64,000 bases of DNA from positions 1 to 64,000 of the forward strand of contig NZ_JAUSUW010000014.1 in assembly GCF_030814435.1 (NCBI RefSeq), in the 5' to 3' direction. Position 1 is the stretch's first letter; each line of letters opens with the position of its first letter. This DNA is from Peteryoungia aggregata LMG 23059. GTDB lineage: Bacteria; Pseudomonadota; Alphaproteobacteria; Rhizobiales; Rhizobiaceae. Positions 35,727-45,033 of this stretch are shown in pieces. The translations under genes and the position numbers were made by a program. The notes under the pieces are model-generated. The model was not told where the DNA came from. It saw nothing but the letters and a program-made list of their open reading frames with translations, and made no database searches.

Positions 35727-36320
35727 ATGCCCAAGACCGCAGTGACATTCGCGATTGGCGACCCCGACCGCCAGGCAAGGGCCATTGCGGAACGGATCCG
35801 GCTTGAGCGCGAAAGCCGGGGATGGTCGCTTGCCGAGCTCGCCGCAAGATCAGGCGTCTCCAAGGCGATGATCAGCAAGGTGGAACGCTGCGAGGCAAGC
35901 CCGACGGCCACCGTGCTCGGCCGGCTGTCAGGGGCGTTCGGACTGCCGCTTTCGGTGCTGCTCGCACTTGCGGAACGGGAGGGCGATCGTCTGGCACGGC
36001 GGGACGATCAGCCGGTCTGGACTGATCCGGAAACGGGCTATACGCGGCGTACGCTCTCGCCTGCCCTGGGCGGCCAGCTGGAACTCCTGGAGGTCGTGCT
36101 GCCACCCGGCGTGCGGGTGCCCTACCCGGCTTCTGCCTTCAGCTTCCAGCATCAGCAGCTTCTGGTGCTCGAGGGGAGGCTCGATTTCATCGAGGGCAGC
36201 CGCAGCTACCGGCTCGGTGCCGGCGACTGCCTGCAGCTCGGAGCGCCTGCCGATTGTGTCTTCGTCAATGAAAGCGACGGTCCGACGCGCTATCTGGTGG
36301 CGCTGACGCGGCGAGGCTGA
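35727..36320 (+). CDS. XRE-HTH/cupin regulator
   Basis: This 197-residue protein has an HTH_3 domain at about 20-75 (RIRLERESRGWSLAELAARSGVSKAMISKVERCEASPTATVLGRLSGAFGL). A cupin domain follows at about 110-190 (FSFQHQQLLVLEGRLDFIEGSRSYRLGAGDCLQLGAP..). Regulators of this kind respond to a small ligand held in the cupin barrel. AGAGGC precedes ATG 35727. The 117-base divergent gap to the monooxygenase gene is AT-rich (TATTTTATGTTATCG) and probably holds both promoters. Control of that gene is likely but inferred. Confidence 0.88.
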   Translation: MPKTAVTFAIGDPDRQARAIAERIRLERESRGWSLAELAARSGVSKAMISKVERCEASPTATVLGRLSGAFGLPLSVLLALAEREGDRLARRDDQPVWTDPETGYTRRTLSPALGGQLELLEVVLPPGVRVPYPASAFSFQHQQLLVLEGRLDFIEGSRSYRLGAGDCLQLGAPADCVFVNESDGPTRYLVALTRRG

Positions 36321-36347
36321 GCGTGGCGCGACGCCTCGGGTCCCGGA

Positions 36348-36908
36348 CTACTTCTCCTTGGGCTGTTCGAAGCCGATGAAGACACGGGTCATGCCGGAGA
36401 CATTGCCGGGCACGGTGACGGCCTTGCTGTAGATGAACTGGGTGGGCATGTTCACGTCGGCGAGCGATACCGGATACTGCTCGACCTCATTGAACACCTC
36501 CTGCCCGCCATCGACCACCGTCACGCGGACCGGCAGGTTGATCGTTCCAGCCTTGCCCTGCGGGCCTGCGACGAGGCGGCCCTGGATGAGGGCGTTGACC
36601 GTGAGCGTCGTGTCGGTGCGGGCGCAGGAGCGCGTCGTATCTGCGAGCGAGGCCTGGAAGACCACCTGCTGGGCATCACCGTCCTTGCCGCGCACGTAGC
36701 TCCGATAGACGGCGGTGCCGTCACGCAGCGAAATCTGCGGGCAGAAGCCCTGAACGAAGGCCTGCTGGTCGGGTGCTGCGGCTGGCGTCGCCGCTGCCGG
36801 CTGGGACGATGAAAGGCCGAGGCCGCCGCCGAGGCTGCCGGCGTTGCAACCCGAGAGAACCATCATCAGCGAAACGGCGATAACACCGCGCGACACGTTT
36901 ACAGACAC
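36348..36908 (-). CDS. conserved rhizobial lipoprotein
   Basis: This 186-residue protein has a lipoprotein signal with lipobox LSGC (Cys about 21). A Gly/Ala/Pro-rich linker follows. The folded domain (about 50-180) has two further cysteines (GFCPQISLRDGT and RSCARTD) that could form a disulfide. Alternating strands include VVDGGQEVFNEVEQYPVSL. I do not know a functional family. GTG 36908 is used, with GGAAGG upstream. It is likely anchored in the inner or outer membrane facing the periplasm. It converges on the XRE-cupin gene with 27 bases between. Confidence 0.8.
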   Translation of the reverse strand: MSVNVSRGVIAVSLMMVLSGCNAGSLGGGLGLSSSQPAAATPAAAPDQQAFVQGFCPQISLRDGTAVYRSYVRGKDGDAQQVVFQASLADTTRSCARTDTTLTVNALIQGRLVAGPQGKAGTINLPVRVTVVDGGQEVFNEVEQYPVSLADVNMPTQFIYSKAVTVPGNVSGMTRVFIGFEQPKEK

Positions 36909-37220
36909 GAGACTTCACCTTCCGCATGCTCGGCCAAAGGCCGAAAAACAGTCAAACTTGAGGCTTTTCAGCGCCCTCGCGGATGGTCTATACCAGCGGC
37001 CACGACAAAAATCGATTGGGTAGCCGGCAATTTGCTTCAATTTTCGATGGGCCATCGCGTGCCGGCAAATGGCCTACTGCCGGAGATGCGCCACTTCACT
37101 GCCGGGCTTGCGAAATCCTGGCCGGCGCACTGGCGCAAACGGGCAAACCTCTTTATCCGAAACGCCATAGGTTTGACGGCGGCTTCGGCTCCGAATTCTT
37201 GAACTCTAGGGATAAGCGAC
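36909..37220. other. intergenic region upstream of thrC
   Basis: No gene is seen in these 312 bases between divergent genes. A direct repeat GCCGGCAAAT occurs twice about 35 bases apart (near 37023 and 37061). It probably contains both promoters, but no clear -35/-10 pair was assigned. Confidence 0.4.
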
Positions 37221-38618
37221 GTGGAATATATCTCGACCCGCGGAGAGGCCCCGAGCCTCGGCTTTTGTGACGCATTGCTGGCGGGTCTTGCCCGCGACGG
37301 CGGACTTTACGTTCCCCGCGAATGGCCACAGATGTCGAAGAAGGCGATCCGCGGATTGCGCGGCAAATCCTATGAAGAGGTCGCCTTTGAAGTGCTCCTG
37401 CCCTTCACCAATGGCGAGATCGAGCCCGCCACCTTCCGGGCGATGATCGACGAGGCCTATGCCACCTTCAAGCATCCGGCGGTCGCGCCGCTGGTGCAGA
37501 CGGGACCGAATTCCTTCGTGCTCGAACTCTTCCACGGCACGACGCTCGCCTTCAAGGACGTGGCGATGCAGCTGCTTGCGCGCCTGATGGACCATGTGCT
37601 GGAAAAGCGCGGCGAGCGTGCGACGATCGTCGGCGCGACCTCGGGCGATACCGGGGGTGCGGCGATCGACGCCTTTGCCGGACGCTCCCGCACCGACATC
37701 TTCATCCTCTTCCCGCATGGCAAGGTCTCGCCGGTGCAGCAGCGCCAGATGACTTCGTCGAAGGACGAGAACGTACATGCCATCGCCGTCGAGGGCAATT
37801 TCGACGACTGCCAGAACCTCGTCAAAGCGATGTTCAACGACGGCGCCTTCCGCGACCGTGTCAGGCTGTCGGGCGTCAACTCGATCAACTGGGCGCGCAT
37901 CATGGCGCAGGTGGTCTATTACTTCACCTCCGCCGTTGCACTCGGCGCACCCGATCGGAAGGTGTCCTTCACCGTTCCAACAGGCAATTTTGGCGACATC
38001 TTTGCCGGTTACGTCGCCAAGAAGATGGGCCTGCCAATCGACAAGCTGGTGATTGCCACCAATGACAACGACATTCTGGCGCGGACGATGAAGACCGGCC
38101 GCTACGAGATGAAGGGCGTTTCGGCCACCACCTCACCGTCGATGGACATCCAGATATCCTCGAATTTCGAACGCCTGCTGTTCGAGGCCTATGGCCGCGA
38201 TGCATCCGCCATCCGTTCCTCGATGGAAGGCCTGAAGCAGTCCGGCGCCTTCGAGATCAAGCCGGACGCGCTGAAATTCATCCGCAAGGATTTTCGCGCC
38301 GGACGCGCGACGCAGAAGGAAGTGGCAAAGACCATCAGCGCCGTTCTCGACGAGACCGGCTACCTGCTCGACCCGCATACGGCCGTCGGCGTGCATGTGG
38401 CGAAGAAATTCGAGAAGCCGCAGAGCCCGATGGTGGTGCTGGCCACAGCTCATCCGGCGAAATTCCCGACCGCAGTAAAATCGGCCTCCGGTATTGACCC
38501 CGCGCTTCCGGCGTGGCTTGCTGATCTGATGGACAGGGAGGAGCGCTTCGAAGTCCTGCCCGCAGACCTGAAAGCCGTTGAAAGCTTTGTCAGTGATCAT
38601 GCGAGAGCAGTCAGGTAG
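37221..38618 (+). CDS. thrC: threonine synthase
   Basis: This 465-residue PLP enzyme converts O-phosphohomoserine to threonine in the last step of threonine synthesis. The N-terminus YISTRGEAPSLGFCDALLAGLARDGGLYVP is the Thr_synth_N signature. The PLP-binding lysine is K112 in HGTTLAFKDVAMQLL. The glycine-rich phosphate loop is in SGDTGGAAIDAF, and the length is that of the bacterial/yeast-type long form. GTG 37221 is used (EYISTRG follows directly). The M16 peptidase gene begins 21 bases downstream. Homoserine kinase thrB is 15 kb away on the other strand. Confidence 0.96.
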   Translation: MEYISTRGEAPSLGFCDALLAGLARDGGLYVPREWPQMSKKAIRGLRGKSYEEVAFEVLLPFTNGEIEPATFRAMIDEAYATFKHPAVAPLVQTGPNSFVLELFHGTTLAFKDVAMQLLARLMDHVLEKRGERATIVGATSGDTGGAAIDAFAGRSRTDIFILFPHGKVSPVQQRQMTSSKDENVHAIAVEGNFDDCQNLVKAMFNDGAFRDRVRLSGVNSINWARIMAQVVYYFTSAVALGAPDRKVSFTVPTGNFGDIFAGYVAKKMGLPIDKLVIATNDNDILARTMKTGRYEMKGVSATTSPSMDIQISSNFERLLFEAYGRDASAIRSSMEGLKQSGAFEIKPDALKFIRKDFRAGRATQKEVAKTISAVLDETGYLLDPHTAVGVHVAKKFEKPQSPMVVLATAHPAKFPTAVKSASGIDPALPAWLADLMDREERFEVLPADLKAVESFVSDHARAVR

Positions 38619-38638
38619 GAAGCGCGGAAAGACGGACC

Positions 38639-39937
38639 ATGAATGTTGAGTGCACCCGGCTTCCTTCGGGTTTGACTGTTGTTACCGAGACCATGCCGCA
38701 TCTGGAAAGCGTGGCTCTCGGCACCTGGATCAAGTCCGGCTCGCGCAACGAGACCGAGGCCGAGCATGGCATAGCCCATCTGCTCGAGCATATGGCTTTC
38801 AAGGGAACGAATCAGCGAACTGCGCGCCAGATCGCCGAGCAGATCGAGAATGTCGGCGGCGAACTGAACGCTGCCACCTCGACCGAGACGACCTCCTATT
38901 ACGCCCGCGTGTTGAAGGATACGGTCCCGCTCGCGGTCGACATCCTCGCCGACATCCTGACGGACAGCGTGTTCGACGAAGACGAACTGGAACGCGAAAA
39001 ACACGTCATCCTGCAGGAAATCGGCGCGGCCGACGATACGCCTGATGATGTGGTTTTCGACCGTTTCTCCGAACGCGCCTTCCAGGACCAGACCATCGGC
39101 CGCAGCATTCTGGGGACGCCGGAGACGGTTCAATCGTTTTCCAGTGACCAGATCCGCGCCTATCTGTCGCGCAACTACACCACCGACCGGATGTTCGTCG
39201 TCGCTGCCGGCGCCGTCGACCACGACGCCTTCGTCAAACAGGTAGAGCAGCGTTTCGCCTCGCTGCCGACCAAGCCATCGGCGACCCCGGTGATGGATAC
39301 CGCCCGCTACACGGGCGGCGAGGCGCGTGTCGAACGCGACCTCATGGACACCCAGGTCCTGCTCGGCTTCGAGGGCAAGGCCTATCACATGCGGGACTTC
39401 TATTGCTCGCAGATCCTCGCCAACATCCTGGGCGGCGGCATGTCGTCGCGTCTTTTCCAGGAAGTGCGCGAGATCCGCGGCCTCTGCTATTCGGTCTATG
39501 CCTTCCACTGGGGTTTCTCCGACACCGGCATCTTCGGCATCCATGCGGCAACCGGCGGCGAGAACCTGCCGGAACTCGTGCCCGTGATCATCGACGAGCT
39601 GCGCAAGGCCTCCGAGCATATCGACCAGCAGGAGATCGACCGTTCGCGGGCACAGATCCGCGCCCAGCTTCTGATGGGGCAGGAAAGCCCGGCAGCAAGA
39701 GCCGGTCAGATTGCGCGCCAGATGATGCTCTATGGTCGGACGATTCCCAACCAGGAAATGATGGAACGGCTGGCCGGCATCACCACCGAACGCCTGACCG
39801 ATCTGGCGGGACGCCTGTTCTTCGACACCGCACCGACGCTGTCTGCGATCGGCCCGGTCGACCATCTCGTTCCGCTCGACGATATCAGGGAGGCGCTCAG
39901 CACGCCCCCCTCGGGCATCCGCCAGGCCGTCGGCTGA
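38639..39937 (+). CDS. M16-family zinc peptidase (processing-peptidase-like)
   Basis: This 432-residue protein has the inverted zinc motif HxxEH at residues 47-51 (HLLEHMAFKGT), followed by GGELNAATSTETTSYYARVL and a downstream Glu in the REKHVILQEIG segment. The C-terminal half (GGGMSSRLFQEVREIRGLCYSVYAFHWGF) is the inactive M16_C partner domain. The protein is the bacterial relative of the mitochondrial processing peptidase beta subunit. No signal peptide is seen, so it is probably cytoplasmic. It lies in a run with thrC and a GNAT gene, an arrangement common in rhizobia. Confidence 0.93.
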   Translation: MNVECTRLPSGLTVVTETMPHLESVALGTWIKSGSRNETEAEHGIAHLLEHMAFKGTNQRTARQIAEQIENVGGELNAATSTETTSYYARVLKDTVPLAVDILADILTDSVFDEDELEREKHVILQEIGAADDTPDDVVFDRFSERAFQDQTIGRSILGTPETVQSFSSDQIRAYLSRNYTTDRMFVVAAGAVDHDAFVKQVEQRFASLPTKPSATPVMDTARYTGGEARVERDLMDTQVLLGFEGKAYHMRDFYCSQILANILGGGMSSRLFQEVREIRGLCYSVYAFHWGFSDTGIFGIHAATGGENLPELVPVIIDELRKASEHIDQQEIDRSRAQIRAQLLMGQESPAARAGQIARQMMLYGRTIPNQEMMERLAGITTERLTDLAGRLFFDTAPTLSAIGPVDHLVPLDDIREALSTPPSGIRQAVG

Positions 39938-39999
39938 ACGCCGCAGGCACAGAATTCGACCGGCGGATGCCTCCGCCGGACACCGCTCGGGGATTGACG

Positions 40000-40611
40000 A
40001 TGACGCGCTCGGTCTTTCGGTTTCTGTCACGGCAGCCGGATCTACCGGAGCTGACGAGCGAGCACCATCTGCTGCGCCTGCCGCGCTTTCGCGACTTCGA
40101 GCAATGGCACCAGTTGCGCCGGGAAAGCCGGGCTTTCCTGCAGCCCTGGGAACCGAGCTGGCGGACCGACGAACTCACCGAGCGGGCTTACCGCCAGCGC
40201 GTGCTGCGCAATGAACAGGAATTTCACTCCGGAATGGCGGTGCCTTTCTTGCTGTTCGACCGGGATGAAAGCACCCTTCTGGGCGGGCTCACCATCGGCC
40301 TGATCCGCCGAGGTGCTGCGCAAAGCTGCATGATCGGCTACTGGATGGGTGAGCGGCATGCTCGACACGGCCACATGTTTGCCGCACTTCAACTGGCTAT
40401 TCCCTATATCTTCGGGCCACTCGAGTTGCACCGTATCGAAGCAGCCTGTATTCCGGACAACGTCAACAGCCTGAGGCTACTCGAAAAAACGGGATTTGAG
40501 CGGGAAGGTCTTTTGCGCGACTATCTGAAAATCAACGGGGAATGGCGGGATCACCTGCTGTATTCCCGGATCGGCGGCCCCAGGGCGCGGAACGGCAAGA
40601 CGTCTCCATGA
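40000..40611 (+). CDS. GNAT acetyltransferase, RimJ/RimL type
   Basis: This 203-residue acetyltransferase has the RimJ/RimL-like pattern LRLPRFRDFEQWHQLRRESRAFLQPWEPSW, then GYWMGERHARHGHMFAAL (acetyl-CoA loop) and HRIEAACIPDNVNSLRLLEKTGFEREGLLRDYLKINGEWRDHLLYS. The last segment is diagnostic of the N-alpha-acetyltransferase group acting on ribosomal-protein N-termini or similar. ATG 40000 is used; longer frames upstream belong to a shadow. Its TGA overlaps the ATG of the next gene. Confidence 0.92.
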   Translation: MTRSVFRFLSRQPDLPELTSEHHLLRLPRFRDFEQWHQLRRESRAFLQPWEPSWRTDELTERAYRQRVLRNEQEFHSGMAVPFLLFDRDESTLLGGLTIGLIRRGAAQSCMIGYWMGERHARHGHMFAALQLAIPYIFGPLELHRIEAACIPDNVNSLRLLEKTGFEREGLLRDYLKINGEWRDHLLYSRIGGPRARNGKTSP

Positions 40612-43520
40612 GCGGAACCGAAACTCTTTCGCGCGCCTTGCCTCGCCTGGCCGCCTGGTGCCTCGCTGCGTGCCTTTCGCTGCTTGTCGGCCTCGGCGCC
40701 GCGGCGGCCCTGGCCGCCGAGCCGGTAAAGATCTCGCGTGACGACAATGCACTCGACCTGACCGCGACGACCGAAATCTATACGAATCAGGGTGAAGCCT
40801 TCCAGGTTTCGACTGCGGCAGGTGCTGATGGCATTCGCCGACGCATCGAGGTGCGCTCGTCGACCGAAGGTCATCAGGGTGACTGGGCGGTCTTTGCGCT
40901 CGCCAATGTTTCAGAAGAGCAGCTGGAGCGCGTGATCGTCGCACCGCATTTCCGCCTGTCGGGTTCGCGCATGTTCTGGCCGGATCTCGGCTCGCAACGC
41001 ATCCTCGCCATCACGCCATCGGAAGGCTTCGCACTTGACCGCGTGGCAAGCCCTGATGCCGACGTGTTCCGCATTACGCTGAACCCCGGCACTGTGATCA
41101 CCTTCGTGGCGGAACTCGCGACGCCGGAATTGCCGCAAATCTATCTCTGGGAACCGGATGCCTACAAGGACACGGTCAACGCCTTTACGCTTTATCGCGG
41201 CATCGTGCTTGGCATTGCCGGCCTGCTGGCGGTGTTCCTGACCATCCTTTTTGTGGTCAAAGGCACGTCCATGCTGCCGGCGGCAGCGGCGCTCGCATGG
41301 GCAGTGCTCGCCTATATCTGCGTCGACTTCGGTTTCCTCGAAAAGCTGATCTCGCTCACCTCCTCGGATGTGCGAATATGGCGGGCCGGGGCCGAGGTGG
41401 CGCTCGCGTCCTCACTCGTCATCTTCCTCTTCACCTATCTCAACCTCAATCGCTGGCACGTGCATCTGGGTTATGCAACGCTTGCCTGGATGCTGGGACT
41501 GACCGTGCTTTTCGGCGTGGCGATCTTCGATCCGTCGATCGCGGCCGGGATTGCCCGCGTCTCCTTCGCGCTTACGGGCGTGGTGGGCATCGGGCTCATC
41601 ATCTATCTCGGCCTCAACCGCTATGATCGCGCCGTGCTGCTCGTGCCGACCTGGGCGCTGATCCTGGTCTGGCTCTTCGCCGGCTGGCTGACCGTCACCG
41701 GCCAGCTCGACAACGACATCATCCAGCCGGCACTCGGCGGCGGTCTGGTGCTGATCGTTCTCCTGATCGGCTTTACGGTCATGCAGCACGCCTTTGCCGG
41801 CGGCGCCTATCAGCAGGGCCTGTTCTCCGACCTCGAGCGCCAGTCGCTGGCGCTGACCGGTTCCGGAGACACCGTCTGGGACTGGGACGTAGCCCGCGAC
41901 CGCGTGGTGACGAGCCCCGACGTTTCGCTGCGGCTCGGCCTGTCGCCCGGCACCATGCATGGACCGGCACGCAACTGGCTGCCGCGCCTGCATCCCGATG
42001 ATCGCGACCGTTTTCGTGCCACGCTCGACGTGCTGCTCGAACATCGCAAGGGACGGCTTTCCCACGAATTCCGCATCCGCGCCGAAGACGGGCATTTCCA
42101 CTGGCTGAAGATCCGCGCCCGGCCGGTCTTGGGATCGAACGGCGAAGTCATCCGCTGCGTCGGCACGATCATCGACGTCACCGAGCAGAAGAACTCGATC
42201 GACCGTCTCCTGGTCGATGCCATGCACGACAACCTGACAGGCCTGCCGAACCGTGAGGTCTTCCTCGATCGGCTACAGGCGATCCTGTCACTTGCATCGA
42301 CATCCGACAGCGTGCGCCCGACGGTGCTGGCGATCGACATCGACCGCTACAAGCAGGTGAACGACGCACTCGGCATCGCCGCCGGTGACAATATCCTGAT
42401 TGCGATCACGCGGCGCCTGCGTCGGTTGCTGAAGCCGCAGGATACGCTGGCGCGCCTGTCGGGTGACGAATTCGGCCTGATCCTGGTGTCGGAAAAGGAC
42501 CCCGGCAAGATCGCCGACTTTGCCGATGCGGTGTCCAAGGCGATCATGGTGCCGCTCAACTTCGCCAATCGCGAGATCAGCCTGACGGCCTCCATCGGTC
42601 TTGTCTCCTGGGTTGACCAGCAGGAGAGTGCGGCAAGCCTGCTCGCCGATGCCGAGCTTGCGATGTTCCGGGCGAAACGTTCAGGCGGTAACCGCGTCGA
42701 GCCGTTCCGTCCGGCCTTCCGCACCGTCAGCACCGACCGGCTGCAGCTGGAGACGGATCTGCGCCGCGCCATCGAGCGCAAGGAACTGTCGATGGCCTAT
42801 CAGCCGATCGTCAAGCTTGCGAATGGCGAAATCGCCGGGTTCGAGGCACTGATGCGCTGGGATCATCCGAAGCGCGGCAATATTTCACCGACGGAATTCA
42901 TCCCGATCGCGGAAATGTCTGATCTGATCGAGCCGCTCGGCATGTTCGCGCTGGAGCGCGCATCGGGCGACCTGATGGACTGGGAACGCCAGACGGGCGA
43001 ACTGCCGATCTTCGTCTCGGTCAACCTGTCCTCGGCCCAGCTGATCTCCAGCGAGATCTACAACGACATCCGCGCGCTCCTGGTGAAGACGCAGTGCGAT
43101 CCGAAGCGGATCAAGCTGGAACTGACCGAAAGCGTCGTGATGGAGAACCCGGAACAGGCGCGCCTGATGCTGGAAAAGCTGAAGGACACCGGCATCAGCC
43201 TGGCGCTCGACGATTTCGGCACCGGCTATTCCTCGCTTGCCTATCTCACCCGCTTCCCCTTCGACACGATCAAGCTCGACAAGGCGTTGGTCTGCGACCA
43301 GTCGGACAAGAAATCCGTGCTGTTGCGCTCCGTCGTCTCGATGGCGCGCGGACTCGACATGCAGGTGGTGGCCGAGGGCATCCAGACCGACCAGGACGCT
43401 GCCGACCTTGCGATGATGGGCTGCGACTTCGGCCAGAGCTATCTGTTCGGCCCGCCGCTGGGGGCCGAGTCGGTGCTCCGGTTGCTGAAGGAACGCTTTC
43501 CGCTGATGAAGCGGGCGTGA
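40608..43520 (+). CDS. membrane-bound PAS-GGDEF-EAL cyclic-di-GMP protein
   Basis: This is a 970-residue protein. A signal or TM segment (about 10-40) is followed by a periplasmic 7TMR-DISM-like sensory domain (about 45-190) and seven TM helices (about 195-405). Then come a PAS domain (about 420-535), GGDEF (about 545-705) and EAL (about 720-970). The cyclase motif is SGDEF (near 617) rather than GGDEF. The phosphodiesterase motif FEALMRW (near 745) and the later NLSSAQL, ELTES and DDFGTGYSS motifs are intact. It is most probably a c-di-GMP phosphodiesterase, with GGDEF regulatory or weakly active. ATG 40608 overlaps the GNAT stop (ATGA). Confidence 0.93.
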   Translation: MSGTETLSRALPRLAAWCLAACLSLLVGLGAAAALAAEPVKISRDDNALDLTATTEIYTNQGEAFQVSTAAGADGIRRRIEVRSSTEGHQGDWAVFALANVSEEQLERVIVAPHFRLSGSRMFWPDLGSQRILAITPSEGFALDRVASPDADVFRITLNPGTVITFVAELATPELPQIYLWEPDAYKDTVNAFTLYRGIVLGIAGLLAVFLTILFVVKGTSMLPAAAALAWAVLAYICVDFGFLEKLISLTSSDVRIWRAGAEVALASSLVIFLFTYLNLNRWHVHLGYATLAWMLGLTVLFGVAIFDPSIAAGIARVSFALTGVVGIGLIIYLGLNRYDRAVLLVPTWALILVWLFAGWLTVTGQLDNDIIQPALGGGLVLIVLLIGFTVMQHAFAGGAYQQGLFSDLERQSLALTGSGDTVWDWDVARDRVVTSPDVSLRLGLSPGTMHGPARNWLPRLHPDDRDRFRATLDVLLEHRKGRLSHEFRIRAEDGHFHWLKIRARPVLGSNGEVIRCVGTIIDVTEQKNSIDRLLVDAMHDNLTGLPNREVFLDRLQAILSLASTSDSVRPTVLAIDIDRYKQVNDALGIAAGDNILIAITRRLRRLLKPQDTLARLSGDEFGLILVSEKDPGKIADFADAVSKAIMVPLNFANREISLTASIGLVSWVDQQESAASLLADAELAMFRAKRSGGNRVEPFRPAFRTVSTDRLQLETDLRRAIERKELSMAYQPIVKLANGEIAGFEALMRWDHPKRGNISPTEFIPIAEMSDLIEPLGMFALERASGDLMDWERQTGELPIFVSVNLSSAQLISSEIYNDIRALLVKTQCDPKRIKLELTESVVMENPEQARLMLEKLKDTGISLALDDFGTGYSSLAYLTRFPFDTIKLDKALVCDQSDKKSVLLRSVVSMARGLDMQVVAEGIQTDQDAADLAMMGCDFGQSYLFGPPLGAESVLRLLKERFPLMKRA

Positions 43521-43524
43521 GGGT

Positions 43525-44160
43525 TCACGTGCGCTGGAAGGCGACGTGAAGGCCAAGCCCGACAAGGATTGCGCCCCCTGCCCTTTGCAGATTGCGTTGC
43601 AGAGACGAGACCCGTGACAGACGGGTCGTGATGACGCCAGCCGCCATGACGCAGGCAATGTCGGCAATCGTGAACATCACACTGACCAGCGTGCCGAGGA
43701 TGACGAATTGCAGCCAGACTGGGAAGGCTGCCGCCTGATCGATGAACTGCGGCAGGAAGGCCAAGAAGAAGATCGCCGTCTTCGGATTAAGCACCTCGAC
43801 GAACATGCTTTCAACAAAGGCGCGGCCGGCGGATTTCTGCGGCAGCAGGGCTGCGCCTGCGCCACCCGCCAAGCGGGTGGCACGGAACATGCGGAAGCCG
43901 AGATAGATCAGATAGGCAGCACCTGCGAGCTTCACGGCCAGATAGAGCGTGGGCACGAGGTGAAAGAGGATCGACAGGCCTGCGGCGGCCGCCGCCACAT
44001 GCACATAACATCCTACATGAATGCCAAGCGTTGCCATCAGGCCCGCGCGGCGATCCGCAGCCAGCGTGCGGGCCGCGACATAGAGCATGGCGGGGCCGGG
44101 AATGAAGGCAAAGACGGCGGTGGTGATGAAGAAGGCAATGAGGATGTCGGATGAGGGCAT
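43525..44160 (-). CDS. LysE/RhtB-family amino-acid exporter
   Basis: This 211-residue protein has six predicted helices. Its N-terminus FITTAVFAFIPGPAMLYVAARTLAADRRAGLMATLGIHVGC carries the family G-P-x-x-L/M...R..G...G..G signature. It exports amino acids or homoserine-lactone-like compounds by proton antiport; the substrate is unknown. Its stop is 4 bases from the stop of the EAL gene, so the two converge without a visible terminator. It is divergent from nothing; the next gene on the same strand starts 104 bases away. Confidence 0.88.
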   Translation of the reverse strand: MPSSDILIAFFITTAVFAFIPGPAMLYVAARTLAADRRAGLMATLGIHVGCYVHVAAAAAGLSILFHLVPTLYLAVKLAGAAYLIYLGFRMFRATRLAGGAGAALLPQKSAGRAFVESMFVEVLNPKTAIFFLAFLPQFIDQAAAFPVWLQFVILGTLVSVMFTIADIACVMAAGVITTRLSRVSSLQRNLQRAGGAILVGLGLHVAFQRT

Positions 44161-44264
44161 GGGGTGGGTCTCGATTGCGCCGGACCCGGTGGCCCGCCAC
44201 CATCACAATGACTGCGCCCACTCAGCTTGCAAGCGGAAAAAACGCAACCGCTGGATTTACCCCC

Positions 44265-44870
44265 TCAAGCGTGCCCCGCCTCCATCGACAGCATCGCGGG
44301 ATTGATGCCCATCAGTGCCAATGCCCTGTCATACTTGTTGTCGAGGCTGCGGTCGAAGATCAGGCTTTCGGTGGCCGCACAATGCAGCCAGCCGTTCTGG
44401 GCGATTTCTTCTTCCAGCTGGCCCGGGCCCCAGCCGGCATAACCGAGCAGCATGGTGGCGTGGCGGGGACCACGGCCATCGGAAATGGCCCGCACGATGT
44501 CGAGGGTTGCGGTCAGCGAGATGTCATCGCTGACGGGGATGGAGCTATCCGAGAGATAGTCATCGGAATGCAGCACGAAGCCGCGGTTCTGCTCGACCGG
44601 TCCGCCGCACTGAATGGGGAAATGGCGAGCGTGGTCCGGCAGCATGATCGCATCGTTGCGGTCGATCAGCTCCAGATGCAGGAGCAGGTCGGCGAAGGTG
44701 ACGGATTGGGCACGGTTGATGATGAAGCCCATGGCGCCGGCATCGGAATGGGCACAGATATAGACGACTGCACGGGCGAAATTACCGTCCGCCATGCCCG
44801 GCATGGCGATCAGCAGATGGCCATCCAGAAATCCGCGTTCTCTCAGACTGGTTTTCGACGACAATGCCAT
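44265..44870 (-). CDS. YqgE/AlgH family protein (UPF0301)
   Basis: This 201-residue protein carries [39 protein letters not shown], then [14 protein letters not shown] and [22 protein letters not shown]. All are UPF0301 hallmarks. The biochemical function is unknown; AlgH in Pseudomonas was linked to alginate regulation. GGAGG lies 7 bases before ATG 44870; longer frames are shadows. It is divergent from the DsbD-N gene over a 163-base gap. Confidence 0.93.
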   Translation of the reverse strand: MALSSKTSLRERGFLDGHLLIAMPGMADGNFARAVVYICAHSDAGAMGFIINRAQSVTFADLLLHLELIDRNDAIMLPDHARHFPIQCGGPVEQNRGFVLHSDDYLSDSSIPVSDDISLTATLDIVRAISDGRGPRHATMLLGYAGWGPGQLEEEIAQNGWLHCAATESLIFDRSLDNKYDRALALMGINPAMLSMEAGHA

Positions 44871-45033
44871 GCCCGCCTCCTCGGTCTGCCTCGTCGGCAA
44901 TCGGCTTCCTGCGTGGTTCAGATGTAGTCTCCCCATAAAGATGGGGCAGAAGCGGGTTCTGATCAACCCAAAATGATGAGCGTGAACGAAGCGTGACTGG
45001 CCAAGGTGGCGGCGATCTTCTAGAGCCGGATGC

